Positions 1 to 11,412 of a stretch of DNA of 64,000 nt are shown in pieces. How positions within the stretch are numbered: position 1 is the stretch's first letter; every line of letters starts with the position of its first letter. Position numbers and translations under genes: made by a program. Source of the DNA: Diadema setosum (Eukaryota > Echinodermata > Echinoidea > Diadematoida > Diadematidae); NCBI GenBank assembly GCA_033980235.1, contig CM067075.1, positions 11,258,292-11,322,291 of the forward strand. Reading direction: 5' to 3'. Below the pieces are notes generated by a model. It did no database searches, had not been told where the DNA came from, and saw nothing but the letters and a program-made list of their open reading frames with translations.

Positions 1-109
1 ACTCAGGCAACGCAAGCTAAAAATAGATCAACTTGACGCGCGCTTCTGCGCACGCTCAGAATATGTTTTTTCCTTCTGAACGTCCGCGCATCTAAAATCT
101 AAAGCTCCC
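1..109. mobile_element. Right arm of palindromic TA-flanked MITE (GGGAGCTTTAGA family), cut by window edge
   Basis: The stretch ends in TCTAAAATCTAAAGCTCCC followed by TA. It carries the GCGCACGCTCAGAATATG block that forms the right arm of the complete 145-bp copy at 25957-26101. The left arm lies outside the window. The TA flank and hairpin form point to a Tc1/mariner-type non-autonomous element; no transposase is present. Family membership is read directly from shared sequence; superfamily is inferred. Confidence 0.7.
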
Positions 110-667
110 TATTGCTGCAAGGAACAACACACAAATTTTGCATCCCATAACACAAATGCAATGAATATTGTCTCCCAGTTAAGATACTACACAATGTTGC
201 AAGTCTGCAGGGCCCTGTTTTATGAAGAGTTAAAATTGATTATATAGTTAATTTCAACTGTATACAGTCTATGGCAGCCTGTGTGGTAAGAAAATTTAAA
301 GTCAGTTTTATCTGTTGATAAAACGAGGCCTGATCTGTTCTCACCCAATAGCTAAGTGTGTCACATGATGGCAAGGGATACCACGTAATGTAAGCTGAAT
401 TAGTTGAAGCTTTCGACACGCGGTCTTCAGCTTTATTGCCTCTACATGTTTGAGAATTTTGGAAGACTGCTGTTGTTTTTACTGTGTTATGTTCACAGTC
501 CTTTACTTTCCCATGGCACATCCATCAAAAATTGAAATACACGTAACACAAAATGGAATTATGAAGTGCTCTTGCTTCTGTAAAACTTAATATGCAACAG
601 GTTTATACTTGACATGCCTCTTTTCACTTTCCCCTTGATCATTTTATTTTCCACGGTTTATTTCTAG
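110..667. other. No gene seen; probable intron upstream of the 668-730 exon
   Basis: AT-rich sequence with no coding pattern. A 93-codon minus-strand frame at 240-521 has no recognisable domain and looks fortuitous. If the terminal exon at 668 is real, this is the last part of its final intron. Confidence 0.4.
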
Positions 668-730
668 GATCTTGTTGGAAAGTTGAAGGACGCCACCAAG
701 AGTTTAGAAAAGGCAGCACAAGCTTCATAG
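668..730 (+). CDS. Candidate 3'-terminal coding exon of an unidentified gene
   Basis: A pyrimidine-rich acceptor ending TTTATTTCTAG abuts an open frame in phase 0 that encodes 20 residues, DLVGKLKDATKSLEKAAQAS, then TAG. The peptide is Ala/Lys-rich with amphipathic-helix spacing, like the end of a coiled-coil or helical protein. A plausible 3'UTR follows, with ATTAAA at 953-958 and AATAAA at 1142-1147. The rest of the gene would lie left of the window, and 110-667 would be its last intron. I do not recognise the protein. Because the exon is short, chance resemblance to an acceptor plus a short frame cannot be excluded. Confidence 0.45.
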   Translation, partial: DLVGKLKDATKSLEKAAQAS

Positions 731-1888
731 CAGACCGTCCATGCAGGAGGTGTTGTAAATATTGCTTTTGTATATCAACGTGGAGATCTCACTTTGGGAA
801 CCCCAGCAGAATCTCAAGCTATGATTATGAAGTATTTTAGTATTTTAATTGATCTGGCATCTCAAACAATATCAAATATTGCATAGAAGATACACTGTAT
901 ATAAATGTTTATGGTCATGCATTGACATTCCTTTATATGTTAGGATTTGTAAATTAAAAATTGTGCAGATCGTTACAGGAGTAGTAATTTCTTACTTATT
1001 TGATGACAGTATTTTCATCACATATTGATAAACGATACATTGTGATGTTTTGGCACAGTGGATATAAGGCTGGTTGATTTAAGTGTTTATTGAAGGATAA
1101 CCTTCCTAAAGTTTTGTCCCTCCCAAATTTCCACTATAATGAATAAAAAACCAAAAAGCCCCCCCCCCCCAAAAAAAAAAAAAAAAAATAATAATGAATA
1201 AATAAATGAATAGATAAATAAAAATAAAATAAAATAAAATAAAATAGAAAAATGAATAAATAAATAAATATGATAAAGTTTTGGTCTATCAACACTTCAA
1301 AATTATTGTAAGGAGCAAGTTAAGAGGAAAATAAGCATAAGTAAACAAAGTAAGATTTTTTTTTTTTTTTGGTAACTTTTAAATGTTGTCAGGCCAAATC
1401 ATCTTTGTGAAAAAATGAAAGAAGCATTCTGAGATAATGTGCTATTCCGGGGGAGAAAGGAATGAAATTATCAGCACATATCCTTTTTTTTTTCTCAAAG
1501 CTTGCCCAAATCACAGAGCTATGAATGTATTGTTATTATTTTGTGATCAATGTGAGTGATATCAAAATTTTTTTGAGTTGTTTCAAAATTGATGATTGAG
1601 ATGACAGCTATTTTCACATTTTATCTTAAAATGTTTTCAACATTTTTGTTTGGATGAGTAGTAGTAAACCACAAAGATTGTAATTGTCAACTTCATTGTG
1701 ATTGTCATTATTTATACTTCCTAAGTGAATGACCTCATCTTTTGCATGGTGCAACAGTAAATGATTGTAAACAAATATACACTGTATATGTTTTTGGTAC
1801 CGACTAGTTGTATGCACTCTTTATGGCTTTATTTTCCGTTGATAAGATAACAGCAGTTTTTGGATATAAGATGTCATCATAATAAATA
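731..1888. other. Probable 3'UTR then AT-rich intergenic DNA with simple repeats
   Basis: 731 to about 960 is a plausible 3'UTR with an ATTAAA signal. It is followed by a C-run/A-run near 1159-1188, then AATAA/AAATA-type low-complexity sequence at about 1190-1272, and unremarkable AT-rich sequence up to the pogo-like element. No coding signal. Confidence 0.5.
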
Positions 1889-2144
1889 TACAGTGAAACC
1901 CCGTTATAACGAGGTCCGTGGGACCGGCGATATTACCTCGTTAGAACCGGTACCTCGTTATAACCGTATGCATAAAAAACAAAGAAAAACATAAGCACGA
2001 CAACATAATATACCCAACAATGAAAGTTAAGAACATCCTTCGCGTTGTTATTACACAATTATGGATCATTATTATCGAGAGAATAAAGGGAAATTATTTG
2101 TGAATTAGGCGAAAAAGTCGGGGTTGAAATACATTGTAGGTTAA

Positions 2145-2924
2145 CCCTATTCTAACTTGGGGGGGGGGGGGTCAAATTGACCCCCCCCCTCGACGTTTCG
2201 CGCCACGATTCCGCAACGCGCAAAGATTTTGCCGCGTCGTTTCATGACTTTTTTCATTTGAGTCTCCCGCATATTTTGAGACCAAATTTGCGACATCCGG
2301 GTACACCGTTCTGAAGTTATGCAACGTTTTGCATATGCATGTCAACCCGAAAAACGCTCGAATTCATGATTTCGTGTGCAAATCCAATGCAAACTGTGTT
2401 TTTTTGTTTAATTGATATAAATTAGATTATTTCAACTTTTAACCATTGAAATAAACCAATTCTAATGTAGATAAGCTTGAAAAAGTGCCTCCAACAAATT
2501 TTGGCAAAAAAAAACAATAGAAAACAAAAGATCGAAAAAACAATAAAATACATAAGAAATTAACAAAACAATAAAAAACAAAAGAAAATGATTTTGATTG
2601 CGCTATTTTTTTACTAGAAAATTGTTTGATGCGTCTTGAGGTACTCTGACACAAAAAATTAATAATCCTTCAGCCTTGTTGATGGAGTTATAGGTGAAAA
2701 TATTATTTCATGCGTTAATTTGCATAATTAATTTATTAAAAAATATGAAATCAAAATTTTTCTATTGTATGACCATGTAATCTTGTAGTTGACATCCGGC
2801 TCTATGTTCAGGCAAAATTTTGCGGCGATCGCGCGATTGGCGGCCGAGATCTGAAGGGGGGTCAAATTGACCCCCCCCCCCCCCCAGTAAAAACTTGGTC
2901 TCAAATAGCCCAGTTAGAATAGGG
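2145..2924. mobile_element. piggyBac-like non-autonomous element nested in the pogo-like element
   Basis: The ends are CCCTATTCTAACTTGGG and the inverse CCCAGTTAGAATAGGG, each flanked by TTAA (2141-2144, 2925-2928). TTAA duplication with a CCCTA-type terminus is the hallmark of piggyBac elements. Just inside each end is a homopolymer G or C run next to the short palindrome GTCAAATTGAC. The 780-bp body is AT-rich and has no transposase. It lies wholly inside the pogo-like element and so inserted later. Confidence 0.88.
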
Positions 2925-3032
2925 TTAATTCTTTATTTTTCTTCCGAAAATCTCTTCGCATAATAGTGCACGTTATGTTCTTGAGAAGTATAGGCCTATA
3001 TTATATTAAAATCACATTGTATAAAATGCGTT

Positions 3033-4140
3033 GTTTACCGTAACTTGCGAGGTATTTTTACGCTGTTGGTGTCAAGCGGGAATGCGATAATTTCATGAAT
3101 CATTTCGGCTGTATTCTTATACAATGTATGATCGTTGCGCCCGAAAGGATTAAAATGCGTTGTTTATTTTCTTCCGAAAATCTCTTAGCGTTTTGTACAT
3201 CCGTTCTTGAAAAATAAGCGACAGGATTGAATTTAGAAGGTTGTGATCCTTTTTACGCAGATCTGTTCCTCATGGACCATTCTGAAAGAAAGCAAAATCT
3301 TCATTGTGAAATGCGTTGTTAAAATTGTGATAATGAACAAACCCAGATCTATTTAAATTGTTGAATGCGTTTGTTTCTTTTTCTGAACAACGACTAAGTA
3401 GCTTAACATGCGTTATTCAACTATTTTTACGCTACTGTCAACCGGCGAGATCGCGATGATTTCAGAGTAACATTCGTGCGTCGTTTAGCGTAACTTGCGG
3501 GGTATTTTTACGCTGTTGGTGCCCAGCGGGAATGCGATGATTTCATGAATCATTTCGGCTGTAATCTTATATAATGTATGTTTGTTGCACCCGAAGGGAT
3601 TACAGGTGCGTTGCTCATTTTCTTCCGAAAATCTCTTCGCGTTTTGTACATCCGTGCTTGAAAAATAAGCGACAGGATTGAATTTAGAAGGTTGTGATCC
3701 TTTTTACGCAAATCTGTTACTCGTAGACCATTTTGAAAGAAAGATTGTTTAATCTTAATTGGGAAATGCGTTGTTAAAATTGTGATAATGAACAAACCCA
3801 GATCTATTCAAATTGTTAAATACGTTTGTTTCTTCTTCTGAACACCGATTAAGTAGCTAAACATGCTTTATTCAACTATATTTTTACGCTACTGTCATCC
3901 GGCGAGATCGCGATGATTTCAGAGTAACATTCGTGCGTCGTTTACCGTAACTTGCGAGGTTATTTTACGCTGTTGGTGCCCAGCGGGAATGCGATGATTT
4001 CATGAATCATTTCGGCTGTAATCTCATACAATGTATTATCGTTGCGCCCGAAAGGATTGAAGATGCGTTCTTTATCATCTGCCGAAAATCCCTTCGCATT
4101 GTATCCATCCGTTCTTTAAAAAATTGCGACAGGATTGCGT
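3033..4140 (+). repeat. ~450-bp tandem repeat, about 2.5 copies
   Basis: The phrase GTAACTTGCG(A/G)GGT followed by a GCTGTTGGTG block recurs near 3040, 3488 and 3944, giving a period of about 450 bp. Each unit also carries CATGAATCATTTCGGCTGTA and a GCCCGAAAGGATT or similar block. The third unit is truncated. Copies differ by point changes and small indels. The repeats belong to the pogo-like element and produce spurious open frames at 3550-3795 (-) and 4002-4340 (+). Confidence 0.8.
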
Positions 4141-4826
4141 TATTCAACTATTTTTACGCTACTGTCACCAGGCGAGATCGCGATTTCATTAATTATTTCG
4201 GCTATAATCATACACTCGTATTTGCTAACAAGCAAAAGAACTGCAGTCGGGACTACAAATGGAAAGGATATAATGTTGAGTTGAACACGCATTCCAATTT
4301 CCATATTTGCCACGAGTGTCGCTACATGAAAAGTTTTTGAGTGCGTTATCTTTTTTCCCTTGTTGCGCTGTGGTCTGACCTATAACATTACGCACGCGTG
4401 TGATCTTGCGAAAAAGAAAATCGAGTGATTATGTTTAATAATTTAGTAGGAACATCGAATGGCATTAATGTGTTGTTTTTTTGCGTGGTTTAGAAGAAAA
4501 CATGGAAGGAACCGTTCTCTGCAAAACGTGAAAAAGACATGGATAGCGTGAATTCGATTTTCAATGTTTCATTTGTCTCGTGTTTGAAAAGCGGCAAGTC
4601 AAGAAATGGTACCTCGTTATATCCGATCAAATTTCTTATGTTTTTCTTTATCATGATGCGCCGAAAAAGTCCTCGTTATAACCGGAATCTCGTTATAACC
4701 GAACTCGTTATAACCGGTTCGTTCTGCCATAGGTTTACACGCAAAGGAAAACGGGACCGACGCGATCACCTCGTTATAAGCGGTTCCTCGTTATAACCAA
4801 ACTCGTTATAACGGGGTTTCACTGTA

Positions 4827-6328
4827 TGAGGTATTTGGGGATGTATGTTCATTTTTACAGTAATTTTTCATGCCCCCCTGCAGGCCGTTTTATTAAAATG
4901 TTGTATGCTAAATTCTTTTGAAGTATCCTGAGTTCATAAAGGTATGCAGTTGTATATAATGCATGTCTAACAAAGCCAGCCTCTGTCTATATACATCCAT
5001 GGAGGAGTATGCACACTGTATAATTATGCAAGAAGTAAATATGGGATGATGGTCATTAGAGATGCCATTTGCAGGACACAAATCATCAAAGATGTAATAC
5101 TATGTACTCTGTTTGCCTGGAGGCTCTGACCCATCATGTGTAAGTTAGTTGAGAATTGGATGCATTCATCACTATTTGCTTTTACCGTTAAATCATGTTA
5201 CGTACGGAGTGAGTCAGATTTCTTTTGAGTCCAACAGGCAATGCCATAAAATTTCTCTCAGAGTCCTAATTTTTACTTGCTTTTGGAAATGTATGGTATA
5301 TACGGATGACTCCAGTTATAACAAAGTCTGTACGTGGGACTGGCAGTTTCCTTTAGTTACATCAAATTTTTTTTTAAAGCCAAACAAATTCAGTATGTTT
5401 AGATACATAGATACTGTTACTTGTAATAAGTTTGGGACCTGAAAGTTAACTTCATTGTTACAAAATTTCGCTATAACTGTGTTCCTTGCATTGGGTGTGC
5501 AGTGTATTATGTACTTTTTTTTAATTCATTTTTATTTTTTATTTTTAGTCTAATAAGCTAAGACGTATGAGGACAGGCATAGTTATTATCTGTTACACTT
5601 TTTTTTTTTTCCCGAATGTCTGATAGAAGTGTAGACTTCAAACAGTGATGAAAGTCGCAGTTGTAATCATGGGGTTTGGCTCAACTTCCCTAGAGTCATG
5701 TGGTCATTATTTTTCACCTTTGATACCAGCTGCATACCTGTCAGATGCTCTGTACAAGACATTACATGCAAATAAAATGTTCATGCTATGTACATATACA
5801 TTTCAAAAGTTATTATTGCTTGCCTTTAAAACAATTTTTATGAAAAAAAATTTGTTCACTGATCGTAAAGGTATATGGTTGAGAAATCTCCTGTTAGTGT
5901 TGGTACAACGCCTTACGTACAATTGTATGAGTGTGTAAAACTTTGCCCCGAGACAGCTCCATAGTTTTTAATGACATGTACATGTATTCAAAGAAAGTTT
6001 ATAGCATTTTTTTTTTGTAATATATATATATATATATATGTATACATACATATACACGTATATTATCGTTTTTGGATATGCACTGTTATGGAACACTGAA
6101 CGTAACGTATGGACTTCAAGAGGTACATAACTCTCTTTCACAGGAGGTATAGTATCAAAAGTACAGGTGTATCAAAATCATAAAAACCCGGGTGCATCAC
6201 TAAAACTCACATCTAACAGCAGTCACTTAAATAATCGCCTTTTTTCCCGGACATCGCGAATACATGTACAATGTACTAGTATTTATCAAGATGCTGTGGC
6301 GAGGCCTATTTCTTGAGTGTCTGTATAA
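4827..6328. other. Intergenic; no gene seen
   Basis: AT-rich sequence. About 5309-5500 contains weak GTTATAAC/CTATAACTG pairs that may be a very decayed relative of the pogo-like element. A (TA)n tract lies at about 6020-6043. Open frames here have no recognisable domain. Confidence 0.5.
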
Positions 6329-6818
6329 GACCCCGTTTACAGTGCGAGGCTCGGCCGCGGCCAAAATTGGCCTCGCATTTGGCCTCGCTCTGGAGGTGGT
6401 CTCGGCCTCTTCGTAACGCAAACTGGGCCAAATGCGCGGCCAATTTTAGTCTGCCTTCCAGACCCTCTGCCCGTACTATTTCGCTATTCACGATATTAAC
6501 CCCCTGACCGTGGAAAACTAGTATAGTTTAAGGTGGTTTTGTCCTGCAAAGGATTTTTCCTTCGGCAAAGGCCTTTGCCCGAACGGCGACTTCGTCTCCA
6601 CGGAATCCAGTTGGCAAAGGATCTGAAAATCAGGCTATACCAAATTGCGTTTGTTTACAAGCAGAGCGCCACTACGACAAAATATTGAAAGGTTTGAATT
6701 AAAAGCGCGGCCGAGCCCAGCAGTGTAAACGGACAAAATTGCGAGGCTCGGCCGCGCAATTGAGGCCGCGGCCGCGGCCGAGCCGCGGCCGAGCCCGCCC
6801 CGCACTGTAAACGGGGTC
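6329..6818 (-). mobile_element. GACCCCGTTTACAG-family non-autonomous transposon, copy 1
   Basis: Inverted ends GACCCCGTTTACAGTGCG and CGCACTGTAAACGGGGTC bound 490 bp. Three-base flanks are TAA (left) and TAT (right), a near match suggesting a 3-bp target duplication as in PIF/Harbinger; this is inference. Subterminal DNA is an array of GGCCGCGGC/CTCGGCCG units. The core, including the CAAAGGCCTTTGCC palindrome and GGCGCTCTGCTTGTAAAC, is nearly identical to copies at 28168 and 42328 but inverted. No coding capacity: frames at 6227-6929 are shadows of the CpG arrays. Confidence 0.82.
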
Positions 6819-7035
6819 TATCTGTACGGGTGAGACGGGACGGGGCTTAATCGGCCAAATATTGTCACTTACATTTGCGAGCACGCGGCGTGCATCTGAG
6901 CAAACAAACGGTACAATGTATACTGTCATTCCTATTCATTTCATGCCAAGGTATGATACACTGATTATTGTTTATTCTTACCAGACTGCCAGACTGTCGA
7001 ATACCAGTCTCCCTTGATTGGAAATACAAGTGTAA

Positions 7036-7311
7036 TCATGGTAATGCATGTGGACGCTTGAAATCTGATTGATTCGGCTTAGCTGACATAAAGCGACCAT
7101 CCACCAAAATGATTTCTCGAAATACGTGAACGGGTTTCATGACTTGCCCATTGTGTACATACATAGATAGGGCCAACTTTTCTTCTTCTTTTCCTTCTTC
7201 GTCTTCTCCGCCTTCGGCCTCTTCTTGTAGTGACGTTTGGTGGATCGCTGGCATGAATTCAGGTTTTACTGAAAAAGACGAATAGGACTTGTAATGTTCT
7301 GATTCTGACAA
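7036..7311 (-). CDS. Weak candidate open frame, 91 codons, acidic
   Basis: A Met-initiated frame with a Glu/Gly-rich acidic stretch (about residues 30-45) followed by a non-repetitive stretch containing HVFREIILVDGRFM. It sits between two transposon-derived regions and has no recognised domain or evident splice signals. It is listed because, unlike most frames here, its second half is not simple sequence. It is more likely fortuitous than a gene. Confidence 0.15.
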   Translation of the reverse strand: MSESEHYKSYSSFSVKPEFMPAIHQTSLQEEAEGGEDEEGKEEEKLALSMYVHNGQVMKPVHVFREIILVDGRFMSAKPNQSDFKRPHALP

Positions 7312-7484
7312 GGATTAACTTTTCCGCGGGGGGGGGGGGGGGGATTTTAATAATGTTGACCCAATATCATTTGTTGAGTGGAAATGATGCAGTGAAATTT
7401 ATGGTCAAATGAATGATGGAGAAATCTGCAGTGGCTCATACACGATCTAAATTATATTCATGCAAGTTCGTAATGTATATAACG

Positions 7485-8294
7485 TAGGTTTTCCCGGTCA
7501 ATTTGATACTTTAGTCATTCAAGTTCCTATTTCGAGCATCCAATTTCACGCATTCCACGCTCGCAGCACTGAATCAGCAATCAAATTCAAAATCCGGTCA
7601 TTCGAATTCACTCTTGGGGCATTCAAGTTCACTATCGGAGCATTCAAATTTAAGCAAGGAGCACGCATTTCAGCAATGAGCGTTCAAATTCATGTCAAGC
7701 TGGCGACGGAATCTCGTCGGTCATTCAAATTCCTGAATAGGCAACCATGTTCCATAGAACTGCATTCGATTTAAAAGAAGTCTTGAATAAATATTTAGTT
7801 AGTTTGGGGCCGTGAATATGTGTCTTTTTCATTTTATATCTTTGAATATATTGGGATTTAATAATATGATGAAGATTATTTATTTAGCAGTATTATAGGT
7901 CCACCTGTTCATTGAAAATTTTGAACTTTGGTTGTGTATGCCCTTTCTCCTTTCTTAAAAAGGTCTACTCCATTTTCCTCATTAAATTGATTACGCAAAG
8001 TAGGAACTTGATCGCCTTAAAATGAAATTGAACGCTCTAAATAGGCTCATCGGGACTATCACATGACATGAATTTGAATGCATGAGTAGGAAATGCAATG
8101 CTCGCATTTGGAAATTGAACTCCCAAGCGTGAATTTGATTGACGTGAACGAAATGGAACTCCCATAAATGAAATTGATCGCTTGGATTCTGAATTTGAAT
8201 GCCCGAATAGTTTCGCGTGCGTGTGCTGTGTGAATTTGAATACACGTTAATGAATTGGAATGACGAAAGTATGAAATTTGACCGGGAAAACCTA
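7485..8294. mobile_element. Foldback element built from a ~21-bp ATTCAAATTCA motif array in opposite orientations
   Basis: The ends are TAGGTTTTCCCGGTCAA on the left and its inverse on the right (TTGACCGGGAAAACCTA, with one extra base inside). From about 7515 to 7740 the motif GCATTCAAATTCAC recurs at ~21-bp steps or multiples. From about 8000 to 8270 the complement GTGAATTTGAATGC recurs with the same spacing. A non-repetitive spacer (about 7775-7995) separates the arms. No transposase. A non-autonomous DNA element is the likely origin; no clear target duplication was seen, so the superfamily is open. Confidence 0.7.
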
Positions 8295-8675
8295 TATTTA
8301 CAACCCTAATCAAACCGCACTCTTTATGTATCTAAACCAAAATATCATCAGGATCATGTACATGTATGTTTTACCTTAAGTCCTGTCGGTATATACCGTT
8401 CTCTTTAATCAAAGCCCAGTAGCATATTTAATCACTGATTTTTTTTTTTTTTTTTTTTTTTTGCTACGAATTATGGTGCCCAATCGGCTGACAAGCCAGA
8501 AAAAAGGTCCTCAAACGCTCCCAACTCTGTCGCTCAATCGACAAAACAAGACATGTCTTCACAACTTTTTATTGTCAATTTCGTCGACAAATCACTTTAC
8601 AAACAAACAAACAAACAAACAAAAAGCTACCACAGTACACAAAACGCCCAGAGACCTACTTTCTGTAACAATTAT

Positions 8676-8850
8676 CAGGGGCGGATCCAAAAATTCAGTT
8701 TAAGAGGGGGCGCGTTAACAAAATTAAAGGGGGGCACGCACCCCTCCCCCATTTTTTCTTTTTATTTCTTTTGTTTCAACAGCAACAAAAATATATATAA
8801 AGGGGGGGGGGGGGCGTACGCCCGGTGCGGTCCTCCTGGATCCGCCACTG
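8676..8850. mobile_element. Short MITE with CAG(G/T)GGCGGATCCA ends (hAT-like)
   Basis: Left end CAGGGGCGGATCCAA and right end CTGGATCCGCCACTG form imperfect inverted repeats around a G/C-run-rich 175-bp body. ATTAT flanks both sides, which could be a 5-bp duplication or chance. CAGNGGCGGATCC ends are widespread in animal hAT-type MITEs; assignment is by that resemblance. Not coding. Confidence 0.65.
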
Positions 8851-9665
8851 ATTATGCTAGAATTATGCTAAAAACAGCCAAGTTATGCCTATATAGCGTA
8901 ATGGTATAGATGCTGAAGCGTCTAGAATATGCCAGAAAGCATAATTATGCCTACTCTGGCAACGAAGGTGATGAGGGATCGCTCCATTTCATTCGGAAAA
9001 TTCTGTCTAAATTATTGTGAGAGTCTATTACGGAGAAAATTTTCCCCCACATTCCTTAAAAGTGAATTTTATGAAATAATGAGAAATAGAACGAATTTCA
9101 GGGAGCGCTGCATTTCGTGCCTCCAACAGTGAATGTGAAAGTCGATCAGCGCGTGATAATGGTCTTCCTGTTATTATCTATAGCACAAACAAGTATACAA
9201 CTATGATAAAGGGCAGAAAATAACGGGAATTTCCATCAATATAATTAGGGCTGAACTTAATCGGTTACGCGCTACAAAGTGTTGTTTAAATGGAATGCCA
9301 TTGGTTTCCATAATGATGCTGTTTATGGAGAAACAGAAAGAAAGACGAAAATAGAGAGAGAGATGAGAGTGAAATCCTGATGAAGTGATCTCATTTCCGA
9401 ATATCGATGGTTATCATTTTGTTACGAATGAATGACTACTGATTTAGAATTGCTACAATTATTTTCTTCGTAGAGATTGGGGCACGTCCAGTTAATGGAG
9501 AAAGCGTGTTGTCTTTTATTGTTGTTGTTAACAAAGCCAGCTTTGAAAACGAAAACAAAAAAGATACCGAAATGTGACACGACAAGCGGAAAAGAGCCCT
9601 CAACGAAACAAACAACAGGCCTCGCTTAATTACCACCATGCAGAAAACCCAGCTGTATAAGTGAT
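8851..9665. other. Intergenic; no gene seen
   Basis: No repeat structure or coding pattern recognised. Short open frames at 8929-9132 (+) and 9436-9639 (-) lack any recognisable domain. Confidence 0.45.
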
Positions 9666-9668
9666 TTA

Positions 9669-9962
9669 AAATAGTTCTAAAATGTGAGTTAGGGATAGAT
9701 ACATAATCACTTGTAAGTATTGTTGAATATACAAAATGTGAATAAGTATAGTTATGATAAAATTGTTCTAGACTAAACTGTCTACAATTAGGGTTTAGGA
9801 AGACAAATAATGATATCTCCTTCTATCAGTTTATGCTTTATTGCAAAATTTATTATATAGTAGGATGTTTTGTGATACAACTGACCAACACATTATGTAT
9901 CAAATGTGATATCTTGATTTTGTTTTTGAAATCACTGCTCCCGATGGTAAACAATGCCTTTA
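9669..9962 (-). mobile_element. TTAA-flanked MITE (TTAAAGG..TTTACC family), truncated copy
   Basis: The right end reads CACTGCTCCCGATGGTAAACAATGCCTTTAA, matching in inverse the left terminus of the copy at 44635-44991. Shared internal blocks include TAGTAGGATGTTTTGTGATACAACTGACC and AAATGTGAGTTAGGGATA (compared piecewise). The left terminus lacks about 45 bp present in the other copies. No coding capacity. Confidence 0.7.
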
Positions 9963-11412
9963 ATGCGAGGAGCACGTGACGTTTGTAATCGAGTTAGAAT
10001 ATAACCGTTAAAAAATACAGCACACATAATGCACGTGCAGATCACCTCTTTAATCACTGCCTACACCTAGTTTTCCCACGCACTACGCCTCGGCATTCTT
10101 TATAGACAGACGTCTTATTTGCATAATATCAACTCATGACTGTATAACCTTTCTAACATAAACATGCACATATTGACACACACATGACACATGAAACATG
10201 AAACCATACCTGTTTAAACAACCTTCACACAACCTCACACGCACACAAAACATTTATGAACACTTTTTCTATCAAAGACGGTATACAATGCGGTACAAGA
10301 TGAGGTAGTTATGATAATGTCCTGCAGTTACCTAAGTACAATTAGGAAAGTCGACCTTAAAAGTCTGACAAACGACCAGTCTGATTCAAGAACAGATCTA
10401 TACATCACAAATTGATAAGCCAGTTCGCAGTTCCACTTCGCGCATGGGCAGAAAGAAAGAAAGGAAGAAAAAAGGTCATTCGTTCGAACAGGCATGTTAA
10501 GTTTTTAAATTCACTGGGATACAGTAAGCATCTGTGATGTAAAGATTATTCATGTAATCCTTATACACGCTGCTTGCCAGCACATCCACTTGACAGCAAA
10601 AGTGGTATATTTGGCAATGTCAATAGAAAGAGAACATTCAATGTAAATTAATGAAATGGATGCTTTCCTAAGTGTTAATTAAGGGATCATTCTGGTCATC
10701 TTGTCTACGCAAGTTAATTCTTTACTTGAACAGGATTGATGAATCCCATAAAATTCTTACGTCACGCCCATTAAGCATTATGTCGCTCTGCCAAACGAAT
10801 GTAGTGACCCTAACCGACTGAGCAAAAAGAAAGGTAATTCGTAGGAATGTGCCCATGAGCTAACTCCGAACTGGCTTATTGAAAAGATTATTATAAGTAA
10901 ACACACAAGCTGTACTGGAGAATAACCCCATCAATACTCTGAACTTCAGACTCCAAGTACAAGTATCTGACGTCCATGTTCGATGTAAATTTCGAGGTAT
11001 AGATACAGGGATGTTCAAAGGTCACGAATAAAGGCTGTTTTCTTTTTTGTCAATATCGAAATTTTATGACGGATAGATAAAGAGAATCATGATAATTTGG
11101 CCGAGATCACTTATCATTCAGATTCAACAGATAAAAAAAGTGAATATGTGTAAAACCTTGCTGGCTTACATATCTCATGACCCTTTTAATATAAATTTGT
11201 ATCAGAGTATATGCTTGCTATATCCCTCAGTGGTTCACATCACCATGATCACAGCCAGGTGTGACAGATTTCAGTTGTAACGTAGGTAAGTTAGTTGAAG
11301 AAAAGTCCACGCTTGATGCCAGATCCTGCAAGGCCTTGTGGACCCAACAGCGTTACTGTGGGAAGAGGGGTTGGCTTCATTGTTCTTCTATCTTTATTCG
11401 CTTCCCGCCGGG
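9963..11412. other. Intergenic; no gene seen
   Basis: Roughly 1.4 kb of AT-rich sequence without recognised repeats or coding pattern. A CA-rich imperfect tract lies near 10160-10250. The frame at 11089-11280 shows nothing recognisable. Confidence 0.45.

Larger units (their letters stand above)
1891..4824. mobile_element. pogo/Tigger-like non-autonomous DNA transposon with TA target duplication
   Basis: The element begins CAGTGAAACCCCGTTATAAC and ends with the inverse, GTTATAACGGGGTTTCACTG. TA lies immediately outside both ends (1889-1890 and 4825-4826). The CAGT...GTTATAACGA terminus and TA duplication are typical of the pogo/Fot1/Tigger branch of Tc1/mariner (known of the family). TIR-like CTCGTTATAACC units recur inside the right end at about 4610-4810 and once or twice inside the left end. 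The body has about 2.5 tandem copies of a ~450-bp unit and a nested piggyBac-like element. No transposase frame was found; frames inside are products of the repeats. Confidence 0.85.

Noticed and set aside
3033..4140. CRISPR-like repeat array
   Set aside because: The units are ~450 bp and contiguous, with no short repeat/unique spacer pattern, in eukaryotic transposon DNA.
6227..6929. Several Arg/Pro-rich frames
   Set aside because: They read through the GGCCGCGGC arrays of the GACCCC-family element and change between copies.
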